Shown here: one piece after another, positions 33,651 through 42,784 of the stretch
How the letters are laid out: each line of letters opens with the position of its first letter
Numbering within the stretch: position 1 is the stretch's first letter
Assembly (NCBI RefSeq): GCF_012911895.1
Contig: NZ_JAAXCV010000016.1
Coordinates: 1 to 62,000 of the forward strand
DNA from: Bacillus sp. RO3
Lineage (GTDB): Bacteria > Bacillota > Bacilli > Bacillales > Bacillaceae_B
DNA: 62,000 nt
Reading direction: 5' to 3'
Notes under the pieces: generated by a model
Seen by the model: the letters and a program-made list of their open reading frames with translations, nothing else
What the model was told of the DNA's origin: nothing
Database searches by the model: none
Made by a program: the position numbers and the translations under genes

Positions 33651-33658
33651 TGAGAATA

Positions 33659-34255
33659 TTATGAAGCCTTTCGGGTGGTTTCTTGTTGATAAGTACGGAC
33701 TTTGATCAGTTTAGGCGCAATATTCATGATAATGACCAGGATAATGGAACATAATAGGGCCGAGCCAAGCATTGTGATCCCGTTCGCTATCAAAGAGAAG
33801 AGGAGCGGAGACATATCCTTTGGGGCATACTCGGCAAAGAACACGAAACCTGCAATAAAATGCCAGAAATAGCGGGCAAGGCTTCCTATAAATGTTGCTG
33901 CCACTAACCAGCTTATCGCTGCAGATCGATTGTTTCTTCCTAATGCACCTTGAATATTCCCTGCGAATAAACCGGCAAAACCGATGAAGGCAAAGGCGAT
34001 GAAATACTCAATAACCATCTGTACCGGTGTTGCAATCCATGCATCACCGAGGGCAATCTGCAGGATTCCCCATACAAACCCTGCCAGCACCCCGGCTTTC
34101 CATCCCCTTCGATAAGATAACAAAAAAATAGGAACCATAGCAATTGAAATAGAGATGCTCGGTGAAAGCTTAATGGATGGAAGCATGTCTAGAATAACGG
34201 CAAATGCCGCCATCAATGAAGCTTCCAGCAAGACAACAAGACGTGTGTTTTTCAT
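33659..34255 (-). CDS. thiT: Energy-coupled thiamine transporter S component ThiT
   Basis: A 198-residue protein with six membrane segments, the substrate-binding subunit of the ECF thiamine transporter. Family positions include ALAAFAVILDMLP-like N-terminus (LMAAFAVILDMLPS), SISISIAMVPIFLLSYRRGWKAG, and the C-terminal HFIAGFVFFAEYAP motif. The TPP riboswitch upstream confirms thiamine specificity. In B. subtilis the homologue is YuaJ. Its Shine-Dalgarno site (AAGGGGGA) lies in the terminator stem of the leader, so ThiT synthesis would be shut off at high TPP. Confidence 0.95.
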   Translation of the reverse strand: MKNTRLVVLLEASLMAAFAVILDMLPSIKLSPSISISIAMVPIFLLSYRRGWKAGVLAGFVWGILQIALGDAWIATPVQMVIEYFIAFAFIGFAGLFAGNIQGALGRNNRSAAISWLVAATFIGSLARYFWHFIAGFVFFAEYAPKDMSPLLFSLIANGITMLGSALLCSIILVIIMNIAPKLIKVRTYQQETTRKAS

Positions 34256-34260
34256 ACAAA

Positions 34261-34299
34261 AATCCCCCTTATGAATTGAAACGAAACCATAAGGGGGAC
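34261..34299 (-). terminator. Riboswitch expression-platform terminator that contains the thiT ribosome-binding site
   Basis: On the minus strand CCCCCTTATG pairs with CATAAGGGGG, followed by ATTTTT, just upstream of ATG 34255. The 3' arm is the Shine-Dalgarno sequence. Confidence 0.8.
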
Positions 34300-34329
34300 G
34301 GATGCATCGATCTTAATAAGCAAAAAAAG

Positions 34330-34422
34330 CTTATCTTCCACATCCCTACGCCAGTACTAACTGACAGGTTCAAAGGGTCAGAACAGATTGTTCACTCTCA
34401 GCTTTCGCTCCCCTTGTGGTAA
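34330..34422 (-). promoter_or_regulatory. TPP riboswitch (THI element)
   Basis: Minus-strand conserved segments are ACCACAAGGGGAGCG, GCTGAGAGTG, GACCCTTTGAACCTGTCAG and TAGTACTGGCGTAGGGATGTGG-like ends. It lies upstream of thiT and turns it off when thiamine pyrophosphate is present. A TATAAT box lies at 34446-34451 on the minus strand. Confidence 0.97.
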
Positions 34423-34507
34423 CGTTCGTTCAGTTGTTCTATTTTATTATACATAAAAAATGAAGAATGAAAATAAGAAAGATTAGCAGGGTTCTTTTTC
34501 TATCCTT

Positions 34508-34807
34508 TTAAGGTGTCTCATGCAGAGGATCATGAAGGATGATGACGGGCATTGATTTAGGGGTGACCATGAATCCATAGACTTTTCCATCCTTGTCCTT
34601 ATACGCTACAGAATAATCTCCAAACTGGTGTGAAAATTCAACGTCTTGATATTCCAGGTCCAACTCTTGATACTTTAAACTCACATACATTTTCGTCGCG
34701 ATTCTGGCTGTCATGTGCTGCACACTTGAAATCTGATTGGCTGCTATAATGAGGATAATGGCTAAACCTAGTAAAATGACTTTATTTGCCCTGGACAATC
34801 TGATCAT
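34508..34807 (-). CDS. Small single-TM secreted or membrane protein (99 aa)
   Basis: One N-terminal hydrophobic segment (residues about 8-22) followed by a short extracytoplasmic domain (SLKYQELDLEYQDVEFSHQFGDYSVAYKDKDGKVYGFMVTPKSMP). It could be compared with DUF3139-like proteins, but the family is not certain. Its function is unknown. It starts at ATG 34807 after AAGGGGG at eight bases. Confidence 0.65.
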   Translation of the reverse strand: MIRLSRANKVILLGLAIILIIAANQISSVQHMTARIATKMYVSLKYQELDLEYQDVEFSHQFGDYSVAYKDKDGKVYGFMVTPKSMPVIILHDPLHETP

Positions 34808-34968
34808 TCATCCAGCCCCCTTCCATATCTTCAAGACAAGTATACGTATTATTATATACCTATTCACAAAGGTCAGACAAAAGAGCTACTTTTTTCAGCA
34901 GCTCTTTCCTTCATTGGCGAATTGTTCTCAGGGTAATGGGATAATGGACATCCTTCTTCCATACCGCT

Positions 34969-35014
34969 AAAAAAAAGACACCTTAAACAATCGTTTAACT
35001 CTTTTATTGTTGTC
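34969..35014 (-). terminator. Possible terminator of the thioredoxin-like gene
   Basis: TTAAACAATCGTTTAA (34983-34998) gives a stem, and the minus strand has eight T at 34969-34976, but six bases separate them. Alternatives pair GAC-AACAAT with ATTGTT-GTC. Confidence 0.4.
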
Positions 35015-35034
35015 AGGTCAAGTTCAAGCATCCT

Positions 35035-35052
35035 TAATCAAACGTTTGTTTA
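35035..35052. promoter_or_regulatory. TetR-like palindrome, copy 3
   Basis: TAATCAAACGTTTGTTTA is the same 18 bp as at 6451 and 6508. It overlaps the stop codon of the thioredoxin-like gene and is 230 bp upstream of the small membrane protein gene. Confidence 0.5.
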
Positions 35053-35376
35053 GTCGTCTAACATCTTCTCAAGTCGAGACATTTGGGTATGTAGTTCTTC
35101 GATTGGAACGAAGCGGGCCTTTCTGAACATTTCTTTTCCATTTACAAATACAATGATGACCGGCACAGTGAAAATGGAAAACTCACCGGCTATTTCCGGT
35201 ATTTCGTCCGCATCGGCATGAATGGAGCTTACGTGTTGAAATCGTTCCAGCATCCCTTTTACTTGAGGCAGCAAAGCATGACACACTGAACAATTCTGTC
35301 TGGATATGTATAGTAACACCATCTTTTCTTGTGCAAGGGATGCATGGATGCTTTCCAATGAATGAGCTTCTTCCAT
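35050..35376 (-). CDS. Thioredoxin-fold protein
   Basis: A 108-residue thioredoxin-like protein with CSVC in QNCSVCHALLPQ as the redox-active CXXC and a conserved cis-proline segment (FTVPVIIVFVNGKEM). There is no signal peptide, so it is cytoplasmic. It may reduce disulfides in a stress response. ATG 35376 has AAAGGAG nine bases upstream. The upstream in-frame ATG 35400 is less likely. Confidence 0.85.
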   Translation of the reverse strand: MEEAHSLESIHASLAQEKMVLLYISRQNCSVCHALLPQVKGMLERFQHVSSIHADADEIPEIAGEFSIFTVPVIIVFVNGKEMFRKARFVPIEELHTQMSRLEKMLDD

Positions 35377-35487
35377 CTTGTACGATCTCCTTTCTCCCAT
35401 ATCTGTTATTGATTATATCCCGAAACCAAACTGTATCTTAAAAAGCTTATGACGTCCTATCATAAGAACCTTCTACTTCATATAGGT

Positions 35488-36303
35488 TTATCCCAGGGAT
35501 ACATCCAGGATCATCATCACAACAAAACCGAGCATGAGTCCCATCGTGGCAAGATCTGTACTGCCAGAGGATTGAGATTCAGGAATGAGCTCCTCCACCA
35601 CTACAAAGATCATGGCTCCTGCCGCAAACGCCAGTGCATAAGGAAGGATCGGCTGTACCAATATGACTGCAGCTGCCCCGATTACAGCAGCAATAGGCTC
35701 TACTATGGCTGAAAGCTGACCATAATGGAATGCTTTCAGCCTCGACATCCCTTCACCCCTCAATGGGATGGAAAGAGCTGCACCTTCCGGCATATTCTGT
35801 ATACCTATTCCAATGGCAAGGCCTACGGCACCTACCAATGTTGCGTCTCCAAGTCCCATTGATGCCGCCCCGAATGCAACCCCGATCGCTAAGCCTTCGG
35901 GGATGTTATGGAGGGTGATTGCAAGGAATAATAAGGTCGATTTTTTAAATTTTGTTGGAGGTCCCTCTGCTTTTTCTGCAGTGTTCCCCAAATGCAAGTG
36001 AGGGACTACAAAATCCAGCATCCGGATAAAAAGGCCTCCCAATAAAAAACCGATGGCAGGAGCGAGCCATGGAATCTGGCCGTTTTCCTCGCTGAATTCG
36101 ATGGAAGGAGCAAGAAGTGACCAAAAGGATGCCGCGATCATGACCCCTGCAGCAAACCCAAGCATCATATTCAATGTATGTTTTTCAATTTTCGTAAAGA
36201 AAAAAACCGTCGCTGCGCCGAGTCCTGTCAATCCCCATGTCAGGGTACCCCCAAACAGGGCTTGTACTGTCGGATTGAACCCGCTTAACCAATCTATAAA
36301 CAT
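35488..36303 (-). CDS. ZIP family metal transporter
   Basis: A 271-residue ZIP transporter with eight membrane segments. The metal-binding motifs are HNIPEGLAIGVAFG in TM4 and QNMPEGAALSIP in TM5, and a His-containing loop (FVVPHLHLGNTAEK) lies between TM3 and TM4. It imports or exports Zn2+ or another divalent metal. RBS GGAG precedes ATG 36303. No Zur box was recognised. Confidence 0.92.
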   Translation of the reverse strand: MFIDWLSGFNPTVQALFGGTLTWGLTGLGAATVFFFTKIEKHTLNMMLGFAAGVMIAASFWSLLAPSIEFSEENGQIPWLAPAIGFLLGGLFIRMLDFVVPHLHLGNTAEKAEGPPTKFKKSTLLFLAITLHNIPEGLAIGVAFGAASMGLGDATLVGAVGLAIGIGIQNMPEGAALSIPLRGEGMSRLKAFHYGQLSAIVEPIAAVIGAAAVILVQPILPYALAFAAGAMIFVVVEELIPESQSSGSTDLATMGLMLGFVVMMILDVSLG

Positions 36304-36501
36304 CTATCTATCCGCTCCTCCATTCAACGTGCTGAGTACACCCATTTTCCATCAAGTAGACTTTCTCTGTCAAAGGAAATGCCATCATTCATTCTTGATC
36401 GTTATTGCTCACTCCTTATCCTTCCAAACCGCTGACACCTTATCCCCCCTCTATTGTTCGTAATTCCCCTTTGAGATTTTTTTCAAATCCCCCTTCCCAA
36501 G

Positions 36502-36560
36502 TTGGCAAAACATGTTATATACTATAACTGTATTAAGACACGTAGTACACAGTATACAGT
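36502..36560 (+). promoter_or_regulatory. Promoter with overlapping inverted repeat for the GntR-ABC operon
   Basis: TTGGCA (36502-36507) with a TATAAC -10 (36523-36528; spacer 15). ACTGTAT (36527-36533) and ATACAGT (36554-36560) form an inverted repeat around the transcription start. It fits autorepression by the GntR protein. Confidence 0.5.
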
Positions 36561-36573
36561 TGGGAGGGTGGAT

Positions 36574-36963
36574 ATGTTTGAGCTTGATTTAAGAAGTCGA
36601 AAGCCCATTTATGAACAATTGGTTGAGAAGCTAAAGGAATTAATGATTAATGAAGTGCTGAAACCAGACGAACAGTTGCCTTCTGTTCGTGCTTTGGCCC
36701 AGCAGCTGACGATAAATCCAAATACGATCCAAAAGGCTTACAGGGAACTTGAAACCCAAGGTTATATTTATTCGGTGAAAGGACGGGGTAGCTTTGTTAA
36801 TCCTTCAAGTCACATTCAAAACACGGAGAAAATCATGAAAGTAAAGGAAGAGTTAACTAAACTTTTGTCTGAAGCCCTTTATTTGGGAATGACTACTGAA
36901 GATTTAAAGCAGATGATTGTGGAAATTGAGGCATCGGTAGGAGGGAATGATACGGATGATTGA
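36574..36963 (+). CDS. GntR-family regulator, YtrA type
   Basis: A 129-residue regulator. Residues 1-70 are the winged HTH (RKPIYEQLVEKLKELMINEVLKPDEQLPSVRALAQQLTINPNTIQKAYRELE...GRGSFV), and the short C-terminal tail (about 55 residues) is the dimerising part of the YtrA subfamily. These proteins repress an ABC-transporter operon that they lead, as in ytrABCDEF. ATG 36574 has GGGAGGG upstream. Its stop overlaps the start of the ABC ATPase. Confidence 0.92.
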   Translation: MFELDLRSRKPIYEQLVEKLKELMINEVLKPDEQLPSVRALAQQLTINPNTIQKAYRELETQGYIYSVKGRGSFVNPSSHIQNTEKIMKVKEELTKLLSEALYLGMTTEDLKQMIVEIEASVGGNDTDD

Positions 36964-37858
36964 AATTAAGGGAATAAGCAAAGCCTTTGACGGAACTGAA
37001 ATCATTCATGACATCTCCTTTTCTGTCCGAAAGGGATCGATTTATGGACTGCTTGGATCGAATGGTGCCGGAAAAACAACATTACTTAAAACCATTGCGG
37101 GTGTACTTAAACCTGGAAGCGGAGAAATTCTGTTAGGAGAACAGCCGGTCTTTGAAAACACATCGACGAAGGAAACGTTGTTCTTCATCCCTGATCAACC
37201 ATTCTTCTTTGCCCATTACACATTAAGTCAAATGGCTCAATTTTATCAAACCACTTACAGCCGTTGGGATCATGACCAGTATCAATCTCTTGCCAATCTT
37301 TTCGGCATCGAGACCACCAAGAAGCTTCACAAATTCTCAAAAGGGGTCCAGCGTCAGGCAGCGTTCATCCTTGCTTTAGCCACTCAACCGGATGTCCTCA
37401 TCCTGGACGAACCCATGGATGGACTGGACCCTGTTGTACGGAAGAAAGTGAAAAACATTTTGATCTCAGAGGTTGCCGAACGTGAGATGACGATTCTGAT
37501 ATCTTCTCACAACCTCCGGGAAGTGGAAGATATTTGTGATCATATCGGCATTCTGCATCAAGGGAAATTCTTGCTTGAGAAAGAGCTCGACGATCTAAAG
37601 TCCGGCATCCATAAAGTTCAATTGGCCTTTAAGGGCGAAACACCTAAAAAGCTTTTCAAAGAGCTTGACCTTCTTTATGAAGAGATCCGGGGGAGTGTAT
37701 CCCTATGCATCGTCCGTGGAGACGAACAGCAAGTGAGAACCATAATTCAGGCCTATCATCCGGTGATACTTGATCTGCTGCCGCTAACCCTTGAAGAAAT
37801 ATTTATTTATGAAATGGAGGACGTAGGATATGCCATCCAAAACATCATGGATCAATAA
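36956..37858 (+). CDS. ABC transporter ATP-binding protein
   Basis: A 300-residue ATPase: Walker A GSNGAGKTT, Walker B VLILDEPMDGLDP, and a signature KFSKGVQRQ in place of LSGGQ. It partners the permease that follows. The C-terminal about 80 residues (VQLAFKGETPKKLFKELDL...LTLEEIFIY) are an extra domain common in bacitracin-export-like or YtrB-like ATPases. ATG 36956 overlaps the regulator stop by 8 bp, and the upstream GGAGG serves it. Confidence 0.88.
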   Translation: MIEIKGISKAFDGTEIIHDISFSVRKGSIYGLLGSNGAGKTTLLKTIAGVLKPGSGEILLGEQPVFENTSTKETLFFIPDQPFFFAHYTLSQMAQFYQTTYSRWDHDQYQSLANLFGIETTKKLHKFSKGVQRQAAFILALATQPDVLILDEPMDGLDPVVRKKVKNILISEVAEREMTILISSHNLREVEDICDHIGILHQGKFLLEKELDDLKSGIHKVQLAFKGETPKKLFKELDLLYEEIRGSVSLCIVRGDEQQVRTIIQAYHPVILDLLPLTLEEIFIYEMEDVGYAIQNIMDQ

Positions 37859-39797
37859 AGAAGTCATCATCCAAAGCCTGCGTAATGTCGGGTGGGTAGG
37901 TATAGTCTATTTTATCGGACTTCTCTTTTCTTTACCGGTTGATATTATCGGAAAACTATCCAGCGAAGACCATTCTATACCTATTGCTATTTACGATAAT
38001 TTATTTAAGATGCAATACCCGATCCAAATAGGTTTGATGCTGGTTGCACCCGTGATTCTTTCTCTCTTCCTGTTCCGGTATTTACATGTGAAACAAGCTG
38101 CAGACTTCATCCACAGCCTTCCGTTGACACGAAAGAAATTATTTGTTCACTTTACCGTGACAGGGTTTGGCATTTTAATTGTGCCGATTGTACTGAATAC
38201 AGGAATTATGCTCTCTCTTTATTCATTTACAGATCTGCAGCAATTCATTGACGTTCAGGATATTTTCGTCTGGTGCGGCATCACAATCCTTATGACCACC
38301 CTCCTGTTCACAGCCGCTACCTTCGTAGCTATGGTAACAGGATTGACTGCTGTTCACGGAGCACTCACGTATATTCTGCTATTACTACCGGCGGGGATGT
38401 TTCTCCTAGTATGCTTCAGCTTGAAGAATCTTTTATTCGGATTTCCCGAGGATTATTTTTTCAATATACAAATTGAAGAATATTCACCGATCATCAAGGC
38501 TGTGTATCTTGAGAATGAAATCCCTGATGGAATGAACATCATCCTGTTCATTGCGGTTACGATCGTTTTCTATGTATTGTCTTATCTACTGTATAAAACA
38601 AGAAAAGTAGAATCTGCTTCACAGGCCATTGTCTATCCTGTTCTTAGACCCATTTTCAAATATGGTGTCACCTTCTGCTTCATGCTGGTTGGCGGTATGT
38701 ACTTTAACGGAGTCTATCAAGAGCTTGGCTGGACACTTTTTGGATATTTCATCGGAGCTCTGATCGGTTACTATATTGCTGAAATGGTTTTACAGAAGCA
38801 TTGGAGGGTATTCCGTCATTGGAAGGGGTTTGCAGGATTCACCTTGGTCATCTCTCTGATCGGGATGCTGATCCAGTTCGATTTGTTTCAATACGAAAGA
38901 AAGATCCCTGAGCTGGCAGAAGTAGAAAAGGTCCATATTAGCCCAAGCTATTATACCCTGACCGGAAATACTGAAAATCCCATTAAAGACCTCTTTATTA
39001 AAGATCCGGACACCATTCAGAAAGTGCTGGACCTTCATAAGGAAATTGTCCATAAACAGGATCGTACTTTCACAGACAGGGATCGTGAACAAGTCTTTTT
39101 CTATTACAAAATGAGAGATGGCAGCAAATTGGCGAGAAACTACCTCATCGATATGGAAGAGTTTGAATCTCACTATGCATCCCTTTATGAAATGAAAGAA
39201 TTTAAAGAAACAACGAATCAAATCTTCGCTGTTGATTCCGGCAGTGTAGACAAACTATCGATCTATGCTGATATGGGTGGAAAACAACAGATTTCCATCA
39301 CGGATCCGACGCAAATCAATGAAGCCATCAATCTATTAAAAGAAGAAACCTATAATGAATCGTATGAAGACCGTGACAAAGCCAGCCGCTATCATGTGGA
39401 ACTGCTTTTATCAGAGAATCAATGGGTCCATGTCGGTATAAAGAATAACTATGAAACATTTCTATCATGGTTACAGGATAACGGGTACCTGAAGGACATT
39501 GAAATCACTTCAGCCGATATTGACTGGATGTATGTCATCGATCTAGTGAAATACCGTGACCGTTTTTACAACGTCATAGATGAACAGCAAGCAGCTCTGG
39601 AATTAAAAAAAGAGGGGAAAGGGGTCGAAATTTCTGATGCCACGCACATGGAAGAAATCATGAATGAACTCGTATACAACTCCATTTCAAACAATTATAT
39701 GGTGATCATAAAGTATAAATCCCATGGATATGTGGAGATACGAGGTGTGGAAGCCGACGACGCGCCTCCATTCTTAAGAGATAAACTGAACAATTAG
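37830..39797 (+). CDS. Large ABC permease with extracytoplasmic C-terminal domain (DUF6449-like)
   Basis: A 655-residue membrane protein. The N-terminal about 340 residues hold eight or so membrane helices (ABC-2-like, VHFTVTGFGILIVPIVLNTGI). The last about 290 residues are soluble and charged (from about FDLFQYERKIPELAEVEKVHISP), with repeated STRUCTURED segments that resemble the DUF6449 end found in Bacillus YtrC/YtrD-type permeases. The ATP partner is directly upstream, overlapping by 29 bp. The substrate is unknown. GGAGG nine bases upstream supports ATG 37830. Confidence 0.82.
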   Translation: MPSKTSWINKEVIIQSLRNVGWVGIVYFIGLLFSLPVDIIGKLSSEDHSIPIAIYDNLFKMQYPIQIGLMLVAPVILSLFLFRYLHVKQAADFIHSLPLTRKKLFVHFTVTGFGILIVPIVLNTGIMLSLYSFTDLQQFIDVQDIFVWCGITILMTTLLFTAATFVAMVTGLTAVHGALTYILLLLPAGMFLLVCFSLKNLLFGFPEDYFFNIQIEEYSPIIKAVYLENEIPDGMNIILFIAVTIVFYVLSYLLYKTRKVESASQAIVYPVLRPIFKYGVTFCFMLVGGMYFNGVYQELGWTLFGYFIGALIGYYIAEMVLQKHWRVFRHWKGFAGFTLVISLIGMLIQFDLFQYERKIPELAEVEKVHISPSYYTLTGNTENPIKDLFIKDPDTIQKVLDLHKEIVHKQDRTFTDRDREQVFFYYKMRDGSKLARNYLIDMEEFESHYASLYEMKEFKETTNQIFAVDSGSVDKLSIYADMGGKQQISITDPTQINEAINLLKEETYNESYEDRDKASRYHVELLLSENQWVHVGIKNNYETFLSWLQDNGYLKDIEITSADIDWMYVIDLVKYRDRFYNVIDEQQAALELKKEGKGVEISDATHMEEIMNELVYNSISNNYMVIIKYKSHGYVEIRGVEADDAPPFLRDKLNN

Positions 39798-39821
39798 AAT
39801 AGAATGACGAGGTGAAGCCAT

Positions 39822-40355
39822 ATGGACACACTTGGGTTACCCTCATCCCCTCCTTCATTGGAGGAGATGTATGAACAATTTCACAAACTGATTTATCATA
39901 TTGCTTACAACATGACGAACGATCCATATTTATCCCAGGACATCGTACAGGAAACGTTTCTAAAGGCCTTTATTAAAATCGACACTTTACAGGATACGAA
40001 TAAAAGTAAGTCATGGCTCACTTCTATTGCAAGATGTACGGCAATCGATTATATCCGAAAAGAGTCGAAACGAAATGAAGTATTTGTGGAAGACCATGAG
40101 GAAATCAATCAACCTCTGGAATCCGATCCATTGGAAACAGAAATCGAAGCGCGGTTCCTTAAGAACAGTATCCATGAAAATATCAGCAAACTTCCACAGT
40201 CTCAACAGGATGTCATGGCTTTAAAAGTAAAAGAGGATTTGAGCGACAGGGAGATTGCCTTAAGGCTGGGTCTCCCCCCGTCCACGGTCAAAACCCGCTT
40301 TCACCGGGCCAGAAAACACTTGTATTCGATTGTTTATACAAAAGAGACGGCATAG
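39822..40355 (+). CDS. ECF-type RNA polymerase sigma factor, no anti-sigma partner visible
   Basis: A 177-residue sigma-70 family factor. Region 2 is FHKLIYHIAYNMTNDPYLSQDIVQETFLKAFIKID, with DIVQETF as the polymerase-binding segment and the NKSKSWLTSIARCTAIDYIRK promoter-opening part. Region 4 is LPQSQQDVMALKVKEDLSDREIALRLGLPPSTVKTRFHRARKHL. It lies 24 bp after the permease and before a strong terminator, so it is co-transcribed. No anti-sigma or zinc-anti-sigma gene follows, so its activity must be controlled some other way. Confidence 0.92.
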   Translation: MDTLGLPSSPPSLEEMYEQFHKLIYHIAYNMTNDPYLSQDIVQETFLKAFIKIDTLQDTNKSKSWLTSIARCTAIDYIRKESKRNEVFVEDHEEINQPLESDPLETEIEARFLKNSIHENISKLPQSQQDVMALKVKEDLSDREIALRLGLPPSTVKTRFHRARKHLYSIVYTKETA

Positions 40356-40356
40356 G

Positions 40357-40384
40357 AAAAGGAGCCCTTTATGGGCTCCTTTTC
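40357..40384 (+). terminator. Intrinsic terminator of the GntR-ABC-sigma operon
   Basis: AAAAGGAGCCC pairs with GGGCTCCTTTT around TTTAT. It lies two bases after the sigma gene and also ends the convergent amino-acid operon region. Confidence 0.9.
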
Positions 40385-40402
40385 TTGTTAATGGATGTGG
40401 TA

Positions 40403-41125
40403 TTACAACACTTTGCTTAAAAACGCCTGGGTCCTTTCATGCTTTGGATGACCAAAAAGCTCAGAAGGCTCATTTTCCTCTATGATATATCCACCGTCCA
40501 TGAAGATGACCCTGTCACCGACTTCTTTTGCAAATCCCATTTCGTGTGTTACGACGACCATGGTCATGCCTTCCTTCGCCAATTGTTTCATGACCTCAAG
40601 CACTTCCCCCACCATTTCAGGATCAAGTGCAGAGGTCGGCTCATCAAACAGCATAATCTCAGGCTCCATGGCAAGAGCCCGTGCGATGGCCACCCTCTGC
40701 TTCTGCCCGCCGGATAAGGAGTCTGGATACACATAGGCCTTTTCTGCCAGCCCCACCTTTTCAAGAAGTTCCAATGCCTTTTGTTCGGCTCTATCCTTTT
40801 GCCACTTCCTGACCTTCATGGGTGAAAGCATAATATTTTGGATGACTGTCTTATGAGGGAACAGATTGAATTGTTGAAACACCATCCCCACATCGGTACG
40901 GACTTTATTGATGTCTGTTTGCTTCGACGTGATATCACGGTCTTTAATATACACATGCCCATCGGTGATGGATTCCAACAGATTCAAACAACGAAGGAAC
41001 GTTGACTTTCCAGAACCTGACGGCCCGATCACCACGACCACTTCCTGTGGTTTGATCGTGACGTTGATATCCTTTAATACTTCCAATTCTCCAAACGATT
41101 TCTTAAGGTTCACTGCTTTAATCAT
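40403..41125 (-). CDS. Amino-acid ABC transporter ATP-binding protein, ArtP/GlnQ type
   Basis: A 240-residue ATPase with Walker [10 protein letters not shown], signature [15 protein letters not shown] and Walker [15 protein letters not shown], as in polar amino-acid transporters. It powers uptake through the adjacent permease and binding protein. Overlap of 4 bp (41122-41125) with the permease gene indicates coupling. Confidence 0.94.
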   Translation of the reverse strand: MIKAVNLKKSFGELEVLKDINVTIKPQEVVVVIGPSGSGKSTFLRCLNLLESITDGHVYIKDRDITSKQTDINKVRTDVGMVFQQFNLFPHKTVIQNIMLSPMKVRKWQKDRAEQKALELLEKVGLAEKAYVYPDSLSGGQKQRVAIARALAMEPEIMLFDEPTSALDPEMVGEVLEVMKQLAKEGMTMVVVTHEMGFAKEVGDRVIFMDGGYIIEENEPSELFGHPKHERTQAFLSKVL

Positions 41126-41781
41126 TCCGTCGCCATCCTCCGCTCAATATAGTTTAGTAGATAGGTAAGTGATAGAGTAAGGATTAAATAGATAATAGCA
41201 ACTGCTAAATATGGTTCCCATACGCGGTAGTACTGGCCCTGCATGGCACGTCCCCAGTACATGAGCTCGGGTGCCGCAATGACCGCCGCCAATGAAGAAT
41301 CTTTCAATAACACGATGAATTCATTCCCGAGTGGAGGGATCATTCGCTTAAATGCCTGGGGAACGATGATATACCTCATTGCCTGAATATTGGTCATCCC
41401 CAATGAGCGGGCTGCTTCCATCTGACCACGGTCAATGGACTGAATCCCCCCCCGGAAGATTTCGGCGATATAGGCTGTGGCGTTCAACGACAGCGCCACT
41501 AACGCAGAAACAGCCGGATTGATTTCCGACATGATCATCGGCATCACACCAAAATGAATGAGTAAGATCTGTACAAATAACGGTGTGCCCCTAAAAAAGT
41601 TTATGTACCAAATGAACGGTGTCCTTACAAGAAGGTAAGGTGATATTCTTAAGATTCCCATCAGGAGTCCGAAGATTAATCCCAGAAAGATGGCTCCCAC
41701 TGATAATCCAATCGTTAATAGTGCCCCCTTTAGAAAAAAGGGTAAATATTCCCCAATAATGTCCCATCTGAAATCCAGCAT
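41122..41781 (-). CDS. Amino-acid ABC transporter permease, ArtM/GlnP type
   Basis: A 219-residue permease with five membrane segments and the EAA-loop sequence [39 protein letters not shown], which contacts the ATPase. It is the translocation subunit of the ArtJ system. ATG 41781. Confidence 0.93.
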   Translation of the reverse strand: MLDFRWDIIGEYLPFFLKGALLTIGLSVGAIFLGLIFGLLMGILRISPYLLVRTPFIWYINFFRGTPLFVQILLIHFGVMPMIMSEINPAVSALVALSLNATAYIAEIFRGGIQSIDRGQMEAARSLGMTNIQAMRYIIVPQAFKRMIPPLGNEFIVLLKDSSLAAVIAAPELMYWGRAMQGQYYRVWEPYLAVAIIYLILTLSLTYLLNYIERRMATE

Positions 41782-41850
41782 ATCATGACTCCTTTTGTCC
41801 CGGTAACGGCATCATGCCGCGTCCCTTCTCAATTGTAGTATTAAGCTCAT

Positions 41851-41928
41851 AAAAAGGGGCGCGTGAAGGGGGAAGGTTCCTCTTTACTCTATAAAGAAGA
41901 TCTTCCAAACCATTCACTACGCCCCTTG
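41851..41928 (-). promoter_or_regulatory. Intercistronic hairpin between binding protein and permease genes
   Basis: On the minus strand AAGGGGCGTAGTGAA pairs with TTCACGCGCCCCTT, with an inner stem (GGAAG/CTTCC) and a short T-run after. It is a partial terminator or RNA-stabilising hairpin that would leave more binding-protein mRNA than permease mRNA. Confidence 0.6.
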
Positions 41929-41933
41929 TTCCC

Positions 41934-42743
41934 TTATTCTGCCTGCTCTAATAAAGCGTCAGTGTTCGGCTCGGCACCAAACCATTCTTTATAAATCTCA
42001 GCATATGTTCCATTTTCAATCACTTCTTTAACGGCTTTATCGAATTCTGCTTTCAACTTGCTGTCTTTAGGAAACATTAGACCATAGAATTCAGATTCGA
42101 AGTTCTCCGGATCTTCCACTGTTTTGAAATGATCACCCGGATTGTTTTTCACATATTCATTCACAACCGTATTATCCGTTACAACGGCATCCACTTGACC
42201 TTGCTTCAATGCCGTGATCGCTACTACATTGTTTTCGTATTTAGAAATATCAGGACTGTTTTGTCCGACAATTTTCTCTGCAGCTGCCTGTCCGGTCGTA
42301 CCATTTTGCACCCCGATCTTCAGTCCTTTCAGATCGTTGGCACTCTTGATCTCCACACCTTCACCAAACATGATCATATGTGTGGATTCAAAGTACGGAT
42401 TTGAAAAATCGAATGTTTCCTTTCGGTCATCATTGATTGTGATACCGGAAATCCCCATATCGACTTCCTTGCCGCCCTGTACGGCTGCGAACAATGGATC
42501 CCATCCGATGTTCTTCACTTCGTACTCATATCCTGCCTCTTTCATGACAGCCTCTAGGAAATCAATATCGAATCCGACAATCTCCCCTTTATCCATATAC
42601 TCGAATGGAGCAAAGGCTGCATCGGTTCCGACTACAAGCTTATCCTTTTTATCCCCGCTTGCTTCGTCACTTCCACAGGCAGTCAAGAATCCTGCCATAG
42701 CAATCATTAATACTAGAAATAGTCCGCTTACTTTCTTCTTCAT
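41934..42743 (-). CDS. artJ: Basic amino-acid ABC transporter substrate-binding lipoprotein, ArtJ-like
   Basis: A 269-residue lipoprotein. The signal peptide ends in the lipobox LTAC (residues about 20-23), so it is anchored outside the membrane. The mature part (LVVGTDAAFAPFEYMDKGEIVGFDIDFLEAVMKEAGYEY, then VDMGISGITINDDRKETFDFSNPYF) closely matches Geobacillus ArtJ as remembered, which binds arginine, lysine and histidine. It leads a three-gene operon with the permease and ATPase. GGGGGCC precedes ATG 42743. A promoter is at 42785-42813. Confidence 0.9.
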   Translation of the reverse strand: MKKKVSGLFLVLMIAMAGFLTACGSDEASGDKKDKLVVGTDAAFAPFEYMDKGEIVGFDIDFLEAVMKEAGYEYEVKNIGWDPLFAAVQGGKEVDMGISGITINDDRKETFDFSNPYFESTHMIMFGEGVEIKSANDLKGLKIGVQNGTTGQAAAEKIVGQNSPDISKYENNVVAITALKQGQVDAVVTDNTVVNEYVKNNPGDHFKTVEDPENFESEFYGLMFPKDSKLKAEFDKAVKEVIENGTYAEIYKEWFGAEPNTDALLEQAE

Positions 42744-42784
42744 CGTTGGCCCCCTATAATAGTTTGTATTTTCTAATAATTATA

